64,000 nucleotides of DNA from Sphingomonas taxi (GTDB taxonomy: Bacteria > Pseudomonadota > Alphaproteobacteria > Sphingomonadales > Sphingomonadaceae). The translations under genes and the position numbers were made by a program. The stretch lies in the NCBI RefSeq assembly GCF_000764535.1, contig NZ_CP009571.1, forward strand, positions 1,178,001-1,242,000. The letters are read 5' to 3'. Numbering within the stretch: position 1 is the stretch's first letter; each line of letters opens with the position of its first letter. The notes below the pieces were generated by a model. The model was not told the DNA's origin and did no database searches. It saw nothing but the letters and a program-made list of their open reading frames with translations. This document shows positions 1-10,009 of the stretch, piece after piece.

Positions 1-719
1 TCGGGCATGACGGTGACGCCGAGCCCGGCGCGGACGTAGCTCAACGCCTTGTCGTCGCTGGTCGTGCGTGCGGCGAACACCGGGCGGACGCCGCGGGTGG
101 TGAAGAAGCGGCTGGTTTCGGGGAGCAATTCGCAATGGCGCCGGACGATCATCGGATCGTTGACGAGCTGTTCGGCGCGGATCACCGGCGTGCCGGCGAG
201 CGGATGCGCCTGGCCGAGCGCCAGTGCATAGCCCTCGCCGAGCAACTTCAGCCGCGCCTCGGGCGGGTCGCCGTCGCGCAGCAGCGTCAATGCGAGGTCG
301 ATGCGGCCGCGCGCGAGCCGCTCGCGCAGATCGCGCTCCTTGCCCTCGACGATCTCGAGCCGGTCGCCGCCGGGGGCGCTGCGCTGATCGGCGAGCAGGC
401 GTTCGATCCAGCGCCGCGGCGTCGTCACCAGCACGCCAAGCCGCAGCGTGCGCACCGGCGCCGTCTCCGCCACCGCGCGCTCCGCCTCGGCGAACCCCGC
501 CTCGATCGCTCGGGCCGATGCGACCAGCCGCGCGCCGGCGTCGGTCAGCGCGACGCGGCGGTTGCTGCGATCGAACAGGCTGCGGCCGAGCGTCTTCTCC
601 AGTTTGGCGATGCCGACCGACAGGGTCGGCTGCGAGACGTTGCACGCCGCCGCGCCGCGCGAGAAATTGCCGGTGTCGACCACCGACAGGAAATAGCGAA
701 GATGGTAGCGATCGATCAT
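1..719 (-). CDS. LysR-family transcriptional regulator (3' end cut by window)
   Basis: The protein begins MIDRYHLRYFLSVVDTG and carries a winged-helix HTH in residues 1-60 (NFSRGAAACNVSQPTLS recognition region, then KLEKTLGRSLFDR), followed by the start of a periplasmic-binding-like effector domain. About 239 residues are present of the usual 290-310, so the C-terminus lies left of the window. It is divergent from the leucine-degradation operon that starts at 810, 90 bases away, which makes it the likely regulator of that operon (inference). The reading frame has no upstream ATG, and a perfect 8-bp inverted repeat covers its start codon, which suggests autoregulation. The effector could be an acyl-CoA intermediate, but nothing in the sequence shows this. 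Confidence 0.88.
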   Translation of the reverse strand, partial: MIDRYHLRYFLSVVDTGNFSRGAAACNVSQPTLSVGIAKLEKTLGRSLFDRSNRRVALTDAGARLVASARAIEAGFAEAERAVAETAPVRTLRLGVLVTTPRRWIERLLADQRSAPGGDRLEIVEGKERDLRERLARGRIDLALTLLRDGDPPEARLKLLGEGYALALGQAHPLAGTPVIRAEQLVNDPMIVRRHCELLPETSRFFTTRGVRPVFAARTTSDDKALSYVRAGLGVTVMP

Positions 720-735
720 AGACGGTTTCTATGAT
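715..735. promoter_or_regulatory. Probable LysR operator between the regulator and the liu-type operon
   Basis: ATCATAGA (715-722) and TCTATGAT (728-735) form a perfect 8-bp inverted repeat with a 5-base spacer. It has the T-N11-A form of LysR boxes. It overlaps the start codon of the LysR gene (717-719, minus strand) and sits 75 bases upstream of the acyl-CoA dehydrogenase start. Confidence 0.55.
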
Positions 736-809
736 GTTCTTGCACGTCTTTCAATTTTCCATGTGACGGACGAGCGGCTACAAGGCCGCAAAAGACGGTG
801 GAGAGACTG

Positions 810-1979
810 ATGGCTGAACTGGACTTCGCGCTCGGCGAGATGGCCGACACGATCCGCGACACGACGCGCCGCTTCGCGCTCGACCGGATCGAACCGATCG
901 CCGCCGCGGTCGATGCCGAGGATCGCTTCGCGCGCGAATTGTGGCCGATGATGGGCGAGCTGGGTCTGCACGGCATCACCGTCGAGGAGGCGGATGGCGG
1001 GCTCGGCCTCGGCTATCTCGAACATCTCATCGCCTGCGAGGAGATCAGCCGCTCGTCCGCCGCGATCGGCCTCAGCTACGGTGCGCATTCCAATCTGTGC
1101 GTCAACCAGATCCGCCGCTGGGCCAACGCCGAGCAGAAGGCCAAGTATCTGCCGAAGCTGATTTCCGGCGAGCATGTCGGCAGCCTCGCCATGTCGGAGG
1201 CGGGCGCGGGATCGGACGTCGTCTCGATGAAGCTGCGCGCCGACAAGGTCGACGGCGGTTGGCGGCTCAACGGCACCAAATTCTGGATCACCAACGCCGC
1301 TTATGCGGACACGCTGGTCGTATATGCCAAGACGATCCCCGATGCCGGATCGAAGGGCATCACAGCCTTCCTGATCGAGAAGGATTTCGCCGGTTTCTCG
1401 ATCGGGCAAAAGATCGACAAGGTCGGCATGCGAGGGTCGCCGACCGCCGAATTGGTGTTCGACGATTGCTTCGTCCCGGACGATCAGGTGATGGGGCCGC
1501 TCAACGGCGGCGTGAAGGTGCTGATGTCGGGGCTCGACTACGAGCGTGTCGTGCTGTCGGGCATCCAGCTCGGCATCATGCAGGCGTGCCTCGACGTCGT
1601 CCTGCCCTATGTCCGCGAGCGCAAGCAGTTCGGCCGGCCGATCGGCGAGTTCCAGCTGATGCAGGCCAAGGTCGCCGACATGTATGTCGCGCTCAACTCG
1701 GCGCGGGCCTATGTCTACGCCGTCGCCAAGGCGTGCGACGCGGGGCGGACGACGCGCTTCGATGCGGCGGGTTGCATCCTGCTCGCTTCGGAAAGCGCGG
1801 TGAAGGTCGCCGGCGAGGCGATCCAGGCCTTGGGCGGCGCGGGCTATACGAAGGACTGGCCGGTCGAACGCTATTGGCGCGACGCCAAATTGCTCGATAT
1901 CGGCGCCGGCACCAACGAGGTGCGCCGCATGCTGATCGGCCGCGAGCTGATCGGCCATGACGCGCCGCGCGCGCAATGA
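810..1979 (+). CDS. liuA: Isovaleryl-CoA dehydrogenase
   Basis: FAD-dependent acyl-CoA dehydrogenase of 389 residues, expected to oxidise isovaleryl-CoA to 3-methylcrotonyl-CoA in leucine catabolism. The [10 protein letters not shown] and FWITNA motifs of the family are present in the N-terminal and middle domains. The catalytic glutamate lies in the helix-G motif [10 protein letters not shown] (about E245), the isovaleryl-CoA dehydrogenase position, while the usual C-terminal YEG glutamate site reads GAGTNE. That pattern, plus the adjoining methylcrotonyl-CoA carboxylase genes, supports substrate assignment. The ATG at 810 is preferred over an in-frame GTG at 798 because GGAG at 800-803 is well spaced for it. 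Its stop codon overlaps the next gene's start (ATGA). Confidence 0.93.
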   Translation: MAELDFALGEMADTIRDTTRRFALDRIEPIAAAVDAEDRFARELWPMMGELGLHGITVEEADGGLGLGYLEHLIACEEISRSSAAIGLSYGAHSNLCVNQIRRWANAEQKAKYLPKLISGEHVGSLAMSEAGAGSDVVSMKLRADKVDGGWRLNGTKFWITNAAYADTLVVYAKTIPDAGSKGITAFLIEKDFAGFSIGQKIDKVGMRGSPTAELVFDDCFVPDDQVMGPLNGGVKVLMSGLDYERVVLSGIQLGIMQACLDVVLPYVRERKQFGRPIGEFQLMQAKVADMYVALNSARAYVYAVAKACDAGRTTRFDAAGCILLASESAVKVAGEAIQALGGAGYTKDWPVERYWRDAKLLDIGAGTNEVRRMLIGRELIGHDAPRAQ

Positions 1980-3571
1980 CGGTGCTGCGTACCGCGATCG
2001 ACGCGGCCTCCACCGACTTCGCCGCCAACGATGCGCACAATCGCGCGCTCGCCAAAACGCTGCGCGGGACGGTCGCGACCAGCGCGCTCGGCGGCTCGGA
2101 GCAGCATCGCGCCCGCCACGTCGCGCGCGGCAAGCTGCTGCCGCGCGACCGCGTCGAGCGGCTGCTCGACCCCGGCTCGCCGTTCCTCGAAGTGGGCGCA
2201 TTGGCGGCGAACGGCATGTACGGCGGCGATGCCCCCGGCGCGGGGATGATCGCCGGCATCGGCCGCGTCTCGGGCCGCGAATGCCTCATCATCGCCAACG
2301 ACCCGACGGTGAAGGGCGGCGCCTATTTCCCGATGACGGTGAAGAAGCACCTACGCGCGCAGGAAATCGCGCGCGAGAACCGCCTGCCGTGCATCTATCT
2401 GGTCGATTCGGGCGGCGCCAATCTGCCGCATCAGGCCGAGGTGTTCCCCGACCGCGATCATTTCGGCCGCATCTTCTTCAATCAGGCGCAGATGTCGGCG
2501 GAGGGGATCGCCCAGATCGCCTGCGTGATGGGCAGTTGCACCGCAGGCGGCGCCTATGTGCCCGCCATGTCCGACGAGACCGTCATCGTCCGCAATCAGG
2601 GGACGATCTTCCTTGCCGGTCCCCCGCTGGTCAAGGCGGCGACCGGCGAGGTCATCTCCGCGGAAGAGCTGGGCGGCGCCGACACGCATGCGCGCAAGTC
2701 GGGCGTCGTCGACCACGTCGCCGAGAATGACGAGCATGCGCTGCTGATCGTCCGCGATATCGTTGCGACGCTCAACCGGCCCAAGGCGGTCGATATCGAG
2801 ATCGCCGCGCCGCGGGCGCCCCAGCTCGACCCGCAGGAATTGTACGGCATCGTGCCGCAGGACGTGCGTGCGCCCTATGACGTGCATGAGGTGATCGGGC
2901 GGATCGTCGACGGTTCGGACTTCCACGAATTCAAGCCGCTGTACGGCACCACGCTCGTCTGCGGCTTCGCGCGGATCTGGGGCATGCCGGTGGCGATCCT
3001 CGCCAACAACGGCGTATTGTTCTCGGAAAGCGCCTTGAAGGGCGCGCATTTCATCGAGCTCGCCTGCCAGCGGCGCATCCCGTTGCTGTTCCTCCAGAAC
3101 ATCTCGGGCTTCATGGTCGGTGGCAAGTATGAGGCGGAAGGTATCGCGAAGAACGGTGCCAAGCTGGTGACCGCGGTCGCCACCGCCTCGGTGCCGAAGA
3201 TCACCGTGCTGATCGGCGGCAGCTTCGGCGCGGGCAATTACGGCATGTGCGGGCGCGCGTATTCCCCACGCTTCCTGTTCAGCTGGCCCAACGCCCGCAT
3301 CTCGGTGATGGGCGGCGAGCAGGCGGCGAGCGTGCTCGCCACCGTGCATCGCGACGCCGACGGCTGGACGCCCGAACAGGCGGAGGCGTTCAAGGCGCCG
3401 ATCCGCCAGAAATACGAGGACGAGGGCAACCCCTATTACGCCACCGCGCGGCTGTGGGACGACGGCATCATCGATCCCGTCCAGACCCGCGACGTGCTCG
3501 GCCTCGCCTTTTCCGCGGCGCTCAACGCGCCCATTCCCCAATCGCCGTCCTTCGGCGTGTTCCGGATGTGA
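1976..3571 (+). CDS. liuB: 3-methylcrotonyl-CoA carboxylase, beta (carboxyltransferase) subunit
   Basis: 531-residue carboxyltransferase subunit that moves CO2 from carboxybiotin to 3-methylcrotonyl-CoA, giving 3-methylglutaconyl-CoA. The N-terminal half has the [16 protein letters not shown] start and [11 protein letters not shown] oxyanion region typical of acyl-CoA carboxylase beta chains. The C-terminal half has [11 protein letters not shown] and [16 protein letters not shown], which are typical of the methylcrotonyl-CoA rather than the propionyl-CoA enzyme. It starts inside the stop codon of the dehydrogenase gene (ATGA at 1976-1979) and its own TGA shares its last base with the next ATG, so all genes of the operon are translationally coupled. 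Confidence 0.93.
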   Translation: MTVLRTAIDAASTDFAANDAHNRALAKTLRGTVATSALGGSEQHRARHVARGKLLPRDRVERLLDPGSPFLEVGALAANGMYGGDAPGAGMIAGIGRVSGRECLIIANDPTVKGGAYFPMTVKKHLRAQEIARENRLPCIYLVDSGGANLPHQAEVFPDRDHFGRIFFNQAQMSAEGIAQIACVMGSCTAGGAYVPAMSDETVIVRNQGTIFLAGPPLVKAATGEVISAEELGGADTHARKSGVVDHVAENDEHALLIVRDIVATLNRPKAVDIEIAAPRAPQLDPQELYGIVPQDVRAPYDVHEVIGRIVDGSDFHEFKPLYGTTLVCGFARIWGMPVAILANNGVLFSESALKGAHFIELACQRRIPLLFLQNISGFMVGGKYEAEGIAKNGAKLVTAVATASVPKITVLIGGSFGAGNYGMCGRAYSPRFLFSWPNARISVMGGEQAASVLATVHRDADGWTPEQAEAFKAPIRQKYEDEGNPYYATARLWDDGIIDPVQTRDVLGLAFSAALNAPIPQSPSFGVFRM

Positions 3572-5424
3572 TGGCCATGATCGAGAGCCTGCTCATCGCC
3601 AATCGCGGCGAAATCGCCCGCCGCATCATCCGCACCGCGCGGCGGCTCGGCATCCGCACGATTGCGGTCCATTCCGACGTCGATGCCGCCATGCCCTTCG
3701 TCCGCGAGGCGGATGCGGCGGTGTGCATCGGCACCGCGCTCGCCGCCGACAGCTATCTGCGGCAGGATCGCATCCTCGCCGCCGCCCGCGAGACGGGCGC
3801 GGCGGCGATCCATCCCGGCTACGGCTTCCTGTCGGAGAATGCCGAATTCGCCGAGGCGGTGGTCGCCGCGGGCCTCGTCTGGGTCGGCGCGCCGCCCGCC
3901 AGCATCCGCGCGATGGGCCTCAAGGATGCCGCCAAGCAACGGATGATCGCCGCCGGCGTGCCGGTGACGCCGGGCTATCTCGGCGCCGACCAGTCGCCCG
4001 AACGCCTGCAGGCGGAGGCCGATGCGATCGGCTATCCGGTGCTCATCAAGGCGGTCGCCGGCGGCGGCGGCAAGGGGATGCGCAAGGTCGATGCGCGCGA
4101 GGATTTCGCCGAGCTGCTCGCCAGTTGCCAGCGCGAGGCGGCCGCCTCGTTCGGCAACACGCAGGTGCTGATCGAAAAGTACATCCTGTCGCCGCGCCAT
4201 ATCGAGGTGCAGGTGTTCGGCGATACGCACGGGCAGGTCGTCCATCTGTTCGAGCGCGATTGCTCGCTCCAGCGTCGCCACCAGAAGGTGATCGAGGAGG
4301 CCCCCGCCCCCGGCATGGACGCCGCGACGCGCGCCGCGGTCTGCGATGCGGCGGTGCGAGCGGCGAAGGCGGTCGACTATGTCGGCGCCGGCACGATCGA
4401 GTTCATCGCCGATGGTTCGGACGGGCTGCGCGCCGATCGCATCTGGTTCATGGAGATGAACACGCGGTTGCAGGTCGAGCATCCCGTCACCGAGGCGATC
4501 ACCGGGCAGGATCTGGTCGAATGGCAGCTCCGCGTCGCCTCGGGCGAGCCGCTGCCGCACCGGCAGGACGAACTGTCGATCCACGGCTGGGCGATGGAGG
4601 CGCGGCTCTATGCCGAGAATCCGGCGAGCGGTTTTCTGCCCTCGATCGGGCCGCTCCACCGGCTGCGTTTCCCGGCCAACGTGCGTGTCGACAGCGGTGT
4701 GGAGGAAGGCGGCGCGGTGACGCCCTTCTACGACCCGATGATCGCCAAGCTGATCGTCCATGGCGGTTCGCGGCGAGAGGCGGCGGCGAGGCTCGCCGCG
4801 GCGGCGCGCGGCACGCAGGTCTGGCCGGTGAAGACCAACGCCGCCTTCCTCGCCCGCGCGGCGGCGCATCCCAACTTCGTCGCGGGGCGCGTCGATACCG
4901 GCTTCATCGAACGCCATGCCGCCGATCTGATCCCGGCGGCGGACCCCTCCCCCGCCCTATTGGGCGCGGCGGCGGCGGCGTTGCTGCCGCAGGGTGACGA
5001 TCCGTGGGTGGCGCTGCGCGGCTTTCGTGCCAATCGCGCGGTTTCGACTGCGATCGACGTCGAGGTCGGCGGCAAGCCTTATCGCGTCGAGCATCCCGTC
5101 GCCGGCGGGATCGTCGCCGATGGCGTGCTGTTCCTCGACGGCGAGGCGTGGCCGTTCGGTGCGCCGCGCGCCGATGCGATCGCCGGCGCCGGCGAAGGCG
5201 ATGGCGCGATCCTGTCGCCGATGCCGGGCCGCGTCATCGCGGTGCTGGTCGCGGCGGGACAGGCCGTCGCGCGCGGCGAGCGGCTGCTCGTGCTGGAAGC
5301 GATGAAGATGGAACAGGCGCTGGTCGCGCCGTTCGACGGTGTCGTGGCGGAGCTCAAGGTCGCCGAGGGCGCGCAGGTGCCCGAGGGGACGTTGCTCGCG
5401 CGGATCGCAGTGGAGGAGGTTTGA
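3571..5424 (+). CDS. liuD: 3-methylcrotonyl-CoA carboxylase, alpha (biotin carboxylase/BCCP) subunit
   Basis: 617-residue biotin-containing subunit. Residues 1-115 form the biotin carboxylase N-domain ([14 protein letters not shown]), then come an ATP-grasp domain with the glycine-rich [10 protein letters not shown] loop and [14 protein letters not shown], and a C-terminal biotinyl domain. The biotin-accepting lysine is in EAMKMEQ (about K579), at the usual 35-40 residues from the end. The start was placed at the ATG overlapping the beta-subunit stop; a second ATG two codons on is equally possible. The open frame runs upstream to 3247 but that part only shadows the beta subunit. It pairs with the preceding subunit to make the alpha6beta6-type enzyme. 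Confidence 0.93.
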   Translation: MAMIESLLIANRGEIARRIIRTARRLGIRTIAVHSDVDAAMPFVREADAAVCIGTALAADSYLRQDRILAAARETGAAAIHPGYGFLSENAEFAEAVVAAGLVWVGAPPASIRAMGLKDAAKQRMIAAGVPVTPGYLGADQSPERLQAEADAIGYPVLIKAVAGGGGKGMRKVDAREDFAELLASCQREAAASFGNTQVLIEKYILSPRHIEVQVFGDTHGQVVHLFERDCSLQRRHQKVIEEAPAPGMDAATRAAVCDAAVRAAKAVDYVGAGTIEFIADGSDGLRADRIWFMEMNTRLQVEHPVTEAITGQDLVEWQLRVASGEPLPHRQDELSIHGWAMEARLYAENPASGFLPSIGPLHRLRFPANVRVDSGVEEGGAVTPFYDPMIAKLIVHGGSRREAAARLAAAARGTQVWPVKTNAAFLARAAAHPNFVAGRVDTGFIERHAADLIPAADPSPALLGAAAAALLPQGDDPWVALRGFRANRAVSTAIDVEVGGKPYRVEHPVAGGIVADGVLFLDGEAWPFGAPRADAIAGAGEGDGAILSPMPGRVIAVLVAAGQAVARGERLLVLEAMKMEQALVAPFDGVVAELKVAEGAQVPEGTLLARIAVEEV

Positions 5425-5876
5425 TGGCGGGACGCAGCTTCGAAGCATGGCAGGTCGGCGACCGTATCGTACACGACATCCGCCGCACGGTGACCGAGAC
5501 GGACAATCTGCTGTTCTCGACGATGACGCACAATCCGCAGCCGCTCCACCTCGACGCCGAGGCGGCGCGGGCGAGCGAATTCGGTCAGATCCTCGTCAAC
5601 GGTACCTTCACCTTCGCGCTGATGGTCGGCCTGTCGGTCGGCGACACGACGCTCGGCACGCTCGTCGCCAATCTGGGCTATGACAAGCTGGTGATGCCCA
5701 AGCCGGTGTTCCTCGGCGATACGTTGCGCGCCGAAACCGAGGTGGTCGAGCTGAAGGACAGCCGCTCGCGGCCCGACGCGGGCATCGTCACCTTCGCGCA
5801 CCGCATGCTCAACCAGCGCGACGAGGTGGTCTGCCAGTGCCTGCGCACCGCCTTACTCAAACGGTCGGCGGCATGA
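5424..5876 (+). CDS. MaoC-family (hot-dog fold) enoyl-CoA hydratase, probable methylglutaconyl/itaconyl-CoA hydratase
   Basis: 150-residue single hot-dog protein. The MaoC signature is clear: a [18 protein letters not shown] catalytic segment with Asp and His (about residues 27-44), then [17 protein letters not shown]. It lies inside the leucine operon, between the methylcrotonyl-CoA carboxylase and a CitE-like lyase, exactly where a hydratase acting on 3-methylglutaconyl-CoA is needed. No crotonase-type liuC is present nearby. In Mycobacterium tuberculosis the same order of genes (Rv2502c to Rv2498c region) includes a MaoC protein for this step. The start overlaps the previous stop (TGATG). 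Family assignment is firm; substrate is inferred from context. Confidence 0.82.
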   Translation: MAGRSFEAWQVGDRIVHDIRRTVTETDNLLFSTMTHNPQPLHLDAEAARASEFGQILVNGTFTFALMVGLSVGDTTLGTLVANLGYDKLVMPKPVFLGDTLRAETEVVELKDSRSRPDAGIVTFAHRMLNQRDEVVCQCLRTALLKRSAA

Positions 5877-6781
5877 GGCTGCGGTCGCTCCTGTTCGTGC
5901 CGGGCGACCGGCCGGAGCGGTTCGCCAAGGCGGCGGCGAGCGGTGCCGACGCGCTGATCCTCGATCTCGAGGATTCGGTGGCGGCCAGCGCCAAGACGGC
6001 GGCGCGCGAGGCGGTGGCGGCGCACTTGCGCGAACCGCGCGGCGCGGTGCGGCTGTTCGTGCGGGTCAATCCGCTCGATACCGCATTATGCGCCGAGGAT
6101 ATCGCCGCGCTCCACGGCCTCGCCCCCGATGCGATCGTGCTGCCCAAGGCGGAGGGCGCACCCAGCGTCCGCGAGCTCGCGCAGCGGCTCGCCGCGGCCG
6201 GTATCGACGCGCCGATCCTGCCGATCGCCACCGAGACGCCGGCGGCGATCTTCGCGCTCGGCAGCTATGCGGCGGCGGGCGTGGCGCTCGCCGGGATCAC
6301 GTGGGGGGCGGAGGATCTGCCCGCCGCGATCGGCGCGGCGACCAGCCGCGAGGACGACGGCCGCTACACGCCGCCCTATGAGATGGCGCGGTCGCTGACG
6401 CTGTTCGCGGCGCATGCCGCCGGGGTGGCGGCGATCGACACCGTCTATCCCGCCTTCCGCGACCTCGACGGCCTCGCCGGTTATGCGCGGCGTGCGGCGC
6501 GCGACGGCTTCACCGGGATGATGGCGATCCACCCGACACAGGTCGGCGCGATCAACGCCGCCTTCACCCCCAGCGCCGAACAGGTCGAGGCGGCGCAGCG
6601 CATCGTCGCCGCCTTCGCCGCGGCACCCGACGCGGGGGCGTTGCAGGTCGACGGCCGGATGGTCGATGCACCGCATCTCAAACAGGCGCGCCGCCTGCTC
6701 GACCGAGCCGCCGCGATAGCCGCTCACCAGGCCGCCGACACGCCGAGACGCACGTTGCGCGGCCGCAGCGGCGTCACCTGA
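5873..6781 (+). CDS. CitE-like (HpcH/HpaI) beta-hydroxyacyl-CoA lyase, probable HMG-CoA/citramalyl-CoA lyase
   Basis: 302-residue TIM-barrel lyase of the CitE-like family. [20 protein letters not shown] at the N-terminus, DLEDSV (metal/CoA region), FVRVNP (Arg of the active site), ATETPAA (metal-binding Glu) and [12 protein letters not shown] (metal-binding Asp) match citramalyl/malyl-CoA lyase-like enzymes. True citrate lyase subunits CitD/CitF are absent, so a stand-alone beta-hydroxyacyl-CoA lyase is expected. Its place at the end of the leucine operon suggests it cleaves 3-hydroxy-3-methylglutaryl-CoA to acetoacetate and acetyl-CoA, taking the role of the unrelated LiuE. The start overlaps the preceding stop (ATGA). 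The last 58 bases overlap the 3' end of the convergent receptor gene. Confidence 0.85.
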   Translation: MRLRSLLFVPGDRPERFAKAAASGADALILDLEDSVAASAKTAAREAVAAHLREPRGAVRLFVRVNPLDTALCAEDIAALHGLAPDAIVLPKAEGAPSVRELAQRLAAAGIDAPILPIATETPAAIFALGSYAAAGVALAGITWGAEDLPAAIGAATSREDDGRYTPPYEMARSLTLFAAHAAGVAAIDTVYPAFRDLDGLAGYARRAARDGFTGMMAIHPTQVGAINAAFTPSAEQVEAAQRIVAAFAAAPDAGALQVDGRMVDAPHLKQARRLLDRAAAIAAHQAADTPRRTLRGRSGVT

Positions 6782-9105
6782 TTGCGCGCGGCGAGGCCGA
6801 AGGGATTGCCGAACGCGAAGCGATTGGCCGCCGCATCGGTGAGATTGTCGAGGCCGAGCCTCAGGTCGAGGTTACGCCAGCGCACGCCGGCCGAGGCACC
6901 GAAGGTGGTGTAATCGCCCTGGCTGACGTCGAGCAGATCGCCGGTGCCGAGCACCGAGCGCCCGACATAGTCCACCGTCGCGCCGACCCGCGGCGCGACG
7001 CTTCGCCCCTGCCCCCAGGCGTAGCTCAGCGCGGCATGACCCGCGAACGGCGGTGTCTCGGGCAGCCGGCGATTGTCCTCGCGCGACTGGTCGGCGACCG
7101 GTCCGCGCACCCGATTGTAGGTGTAGAGCGCCGCCGCGTCCAGGCGCAGACCGGCGAACGGCACCCAGTCTAGCGAAGCCTCCAGCGTCTGGATATTGGC
7201 GTTGCCGAGATTGGTGGTGAACGGCTGGCCACGGCGGTTGAGCAGATCGGCCTGGATGCCGCGCCACCGTGCGGTCGACGCGCTCACCGACAGGCCGAGG
7301 CCGGTCGTGCCGCGCCGCAGCCGGCGCATGCCGATTTCACCAACCGCGATCGAATCGGCCTGATAATTGGCGACGCGGCCGATCCCCTGCGCGACCGCCA
7401 GCCCGCCGGTGCGGAACCCCGTCTGGTAGCGCGCGAACAGCGCGAGATCGGGTGCGAGCCGGTAGGACAAGGCAAGCGTCGGATCGGCGCGCTGCGTCGA
7501 GCGGCCGCGGATATAGGCGCCCGGTCGCCGCGTTGCCGACGGCTCGCCGTCGATCCGCGCGCTGGTGAAGCGTCCGCCGAGCGTGACCGACAGGTCCGGG
7601 GTCACCGCCAGCGTCGTCTCGCCGAAGGCGGAGGCGGCGCGGGTGACGTTGGTGACGCCGACGATGTCCATCTGGTTGCCGGTCAGGCCGAGCGCGCGCG
7701 ACAGTGCCGACCGGTCGCTGATCAGGGTGAAACCGGCGAGCCAGGAATTGCCCGACGCGGTCGAACGCGACAGCCGCATCTCGTGCGACAGCAGCAATTT
7801 GGCGTTGTCGACATTATAGGCGACCGGCCGTCCGACGCCGCGCGGCGTCGCGTCGAACACCTCGCCGGTGTGATAATCCGCCACTCCGGTCGCCGAGACG
7901 AGGCGCAGGCCGCTGTCCCAATCCTTGGCGACGACGACGCGGCCGAACAGGAAGCGGTCCGCGAACGGCTGCGCGATCCGGCTGCTGCGTCGATAGCTGC
8001 CGTCGCTGACCTCGGCATATTGGCCGTCGGTGGCGCGGATGCGCTGGACGACGCCGCTGGTGTCGATTCGCCAGCCGCCGCCGGGCTCGACGCGCAGCGC
8101 GAGGCGCGCACCCACGGTGCCGACGCGGTTGACGTCGCGCCCCCGCGCCGGATCGTCGATATAGCCGCCGTCGCGCACCACATAGGCGACGCTGCGCAGC
8201 GCCAGCCGCTCGTCGAGCAGCGGCACGTTGACCATCGCCGACAGATCATATCCCGCCGCGCCGCCATGCGTGGCGACGACGCCACCGCTCATCGCCGCGG
8301 CGACCCGGTCGAGCAGGGGCGCGTTCGAGGTCAGCCGCAGCACGCCACCGATCGCGCCGGCCCCGTACAAGGTCCCCTGTGGCCCCTCCATCACCTCGAC
8401 CGCCTGCATGTCGTAGAGGCGCAGGCCGGGATCGGGACCGGAAGCGTTGAGCTGGACGTCGTCGAGATAGACGCTGGCGGTCGATTGGGTGGTGCCGTTG
8501 AAGCTGCTGTCGGCGATGCCGCGGATGAACACCTTGTTGCGTCCCGGCCCGAGCTGCGTGCTCTGCAGCACCGGCACCGCATTGGTGAGGTCGCTGATCG
8601 CCCCGGTCGCGCCATTGGGCTGCGCCGTCGTGCCGACCAGGGTCAGGCTGCCGGGATAGCGCAGCAAGGGGACGCGCTGCTTGCTCGCGGTGACGACGAT
8701 GTCGGCGGGCACGTCCGCCGGCGGGACGGGGCGAGGCGGCGTCGGCCGTGGCGGGCGCACGCGACGCGGCGCGGCGGCGATGCGATAGATGCCGCCCGGC
8801 CCGGGCACCGCGCGATAGCCGGTGTCGGCGAGCAGCCGCGCGAGCGCCCGCGCGACGGGCATCGTTCCGCGCAGGGCACGGCAGCGGATGGCGTGGAGTC
8901 CCGGCTCGGTACTGACGATCTCAACGCCGCTGCTCCGCGCCAGCGTCAACACCGCCACGTCGAGCGTCGTCGCCGGGATGGCGACGGTGATCGCCGCATC
9001 GCGCGCGCGCGCGACCGACGGCAGGCAAGCGGCGGCCGCGAAGGCGGCGGAAACGAGCTTAACGTGTCGCGGTAGCGCGGTCCGCCAATACCCAGCCTTC
9101 GCCAT
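6724..9105 (-). CDS. TonB-dependent receptor with N-terminal STN signalling domain
   Basis: 793-residue outer-membrane transporter. A signal peptide (residues 1-36) is followed by an STN domain (about 37-106, AITVAIPATTLDVAVLTLA), a proline-rich linker, the plug domain starting DIVVTASKQR (about 134) and a 22-strand barrel ending with the aromatic residue of VSAAW. STN domains contact FecR-type anti-sigma factors, and the two genes just upstream encode exactly such a FecR and an ECF sigma factor, so this receptor should report ligand binding to them. The ligand is unknown; siderophores are usual for this class. The start at 9105 overlaps the fecR 3' end by 47 bases. The 3' end overlaps the CitE-like gene. 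Confidence 0.9.
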   Translation of the reverse strand: MAKAGYWRTALPRHVKLVSAAFAAAACLPSVARARDAAITVAIPATTLDVAVLTLARSSGVEIVSTEPGLHAIRCRALRGTMPVARALARLLADTGYRAVPGPGGIYRIAAAPRRVRPPRPTPPRPVPPADVPADIVVTASKQRVPLLRYPGSLTLVGTTAQPNGATGAISDLTNAVPVLQSTQLGPGRNKVFIRGIADSSFNGTTQSTASVYLDDVQLNASGPDPGLRLYDMQAVEVMEGPQGTLYGAGAIGGVLRLTSNAPLLDRVAAAMSGGVVATHGGAAGYDLSAMVNVPLLDERLALRSVAYVVRDGGYIDDPARGRDVNRVGTVGARLALRVEPGGGWRIDTSGVVQRIRATDGQYAEVSDGSYRRSSRIAQPFADRFLFGRVVVAKDWDSGLRLVSATGVADYHTGEVFDATPRGVGRPVAYNVDNAKLLLSHEMRLSRSTASGNSWLAGFTLISDRSALSRALGLTGNQMDIVGVTNVTRAASAFGETTLAVTPDLSVTLGGRFTSARIDGEPSATRRPGAYIRGRSTQRADPTLALSYRLAPDLALFARYQTGFRTGGLAVAQGIGRVANYQADSIAVGEIGMRRLRRGTTGLGLSVSASTARWRGIQADLLNRRGQPFTTNLGNANIQTLEASLDWVPFAGLRLDAAALYTYNRVRGPVADQSREDNRRLPETPPFAGHAALSYAWGQGRSVAPRVGATVDYVGRSVLGTGDLLDVSQGDYTTFGASAGVRWRNLDLRLGLDNLTDAAANRFAFGNPFGLAARNQVTPLRPRNVRLGVSAAW

Positions 9106-10009
9106 TACGCCGCCATGTCGCCCCGATCAGTTCGGCCAGATGCGGTACGTCGCGATCGGCAGCGCCTGTGACGTGGATCATGCCGGTAAACGGGCGGCGC
9201 GACAAGTCGCCGACGATACGCAGGTCGACGCCGAGCTGCCGCCGCAGGCTCGCCACGACCTCGCCGACCGGTATCCCCTCGAAACTGAGATCGCCGCTGC
9301 GCCAGCCGCCGACCGCGGCGGTCGGCAGCGTGCCGCGAACGATGCGGCGGTCGGCGGCCATCGTCACGGTGTCGCCGGCACCGAGCCGCAGCCCGGCGCC
9401 GTCGGGCTGGAACAGCACCGACCCCTCCGCCACCGCGACCGAGAGGCGCTCGCCGGTGTGCAGCACGTCGAAGGTGGTGCCGAGATCGCGGATCAGCTGA
9501 TCGCCCGCACGCAGCTCGAACGGATGCGCGGCATCGTGGACGACGTGGAGCGTCGCCTCGCCGCGATCGAGCGCGACGCTGCGCGGATCGGCGCCGCTCA
9601 CCCGCAGCAGGCTGCCGCCGTTGAGCGCGATCTGCGTCCCGTCGGCCAGGCGGACGTCGCGCCGCTCGCCGTCGCTTGTGGCATAGACGGTCTCGGTCGC
9701 GTGCGAGCCGAACGTCGTCGGCACCAGCCAAAGGGCGAGAGCCGCGGCGATCGCGCCGCCGCCCGCCAATCGCCACCAACCGCGCGAGGCCGGCTGGTCG
9801 TCGTTCGCCGCAATCGGCATCGCATCGGGTTCGGGAAACGCCGCCGCGGCGACCAGCCGGTCGCGCATCGCCACCGCGTCATAGGCGCGCGCATGGGCCG
9901 GGGTCTCGAGCCAGGCGACGAAGCCTTCCCAATCCTCCGCCGCCATATGCTCCTGGCGCAGATGCCAGGCGATCGCCTGGTCGATGATGTTCGGTGCGTC
10001 ACGGCTCAC
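9059..10009 (-). CDS. FecR-family anti-sigma factor
   Basis: 316-residue inner-membrane regulator. The cytoplasmic N-terminal segment (DUF4880-like, IIDQAIAWHLRQEHMAAEDWEGFVAWL) binds the sigma factor. One membrane helix lies at about 80-97, followed by a periplasmic FecR domain (LADGTQIALNGGSLLRV, RDLGTTFDVLHTGERLSVAVAEGSV) and a C-terminal STN-like segment that would contact the receptor. It begins with a GTG codon that overlaps the stop of the sigma gene by four bases and ends inside the start of the receptor gene, so sigma, anti-sigma and receptor are translationally coupled. Confidence 0.92.
   Translation of the reverse strand: MSRDAPNIIDQAIAWHLRQEHMAAEDWEGFVAWLETPAHARAYDAVAMRDRLVAAAAFPEPDAMPIAANDDQPASRGWWRLAGGGAIAAALALWLVPTTFGSHATETVYATSDGERRDVRLADGTQIALNGGSLLRVSGADPRSVALDRGEATLHVVHDAAHPFELRAGDQLIRDLGTTFDVLHTGERLSVAVAEGSVLFQPDGAGLRLGAGDTVTMAADRRIVRGTLPTAAVGGWRSGDLSFEGIPVGEVVASLRRQLGVDLRIVGDLSRRPFTGMIHVTGAADRDVPHLAELIGATWRRNGEGWVLADRATATR

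Noticed and set aside
3436-4917. Long antisense frame opposite the methylcrotonyl-CoA carboxylase genes
   Set aside because: It spans the junction of two well-supported genes and shows no recognised domain.
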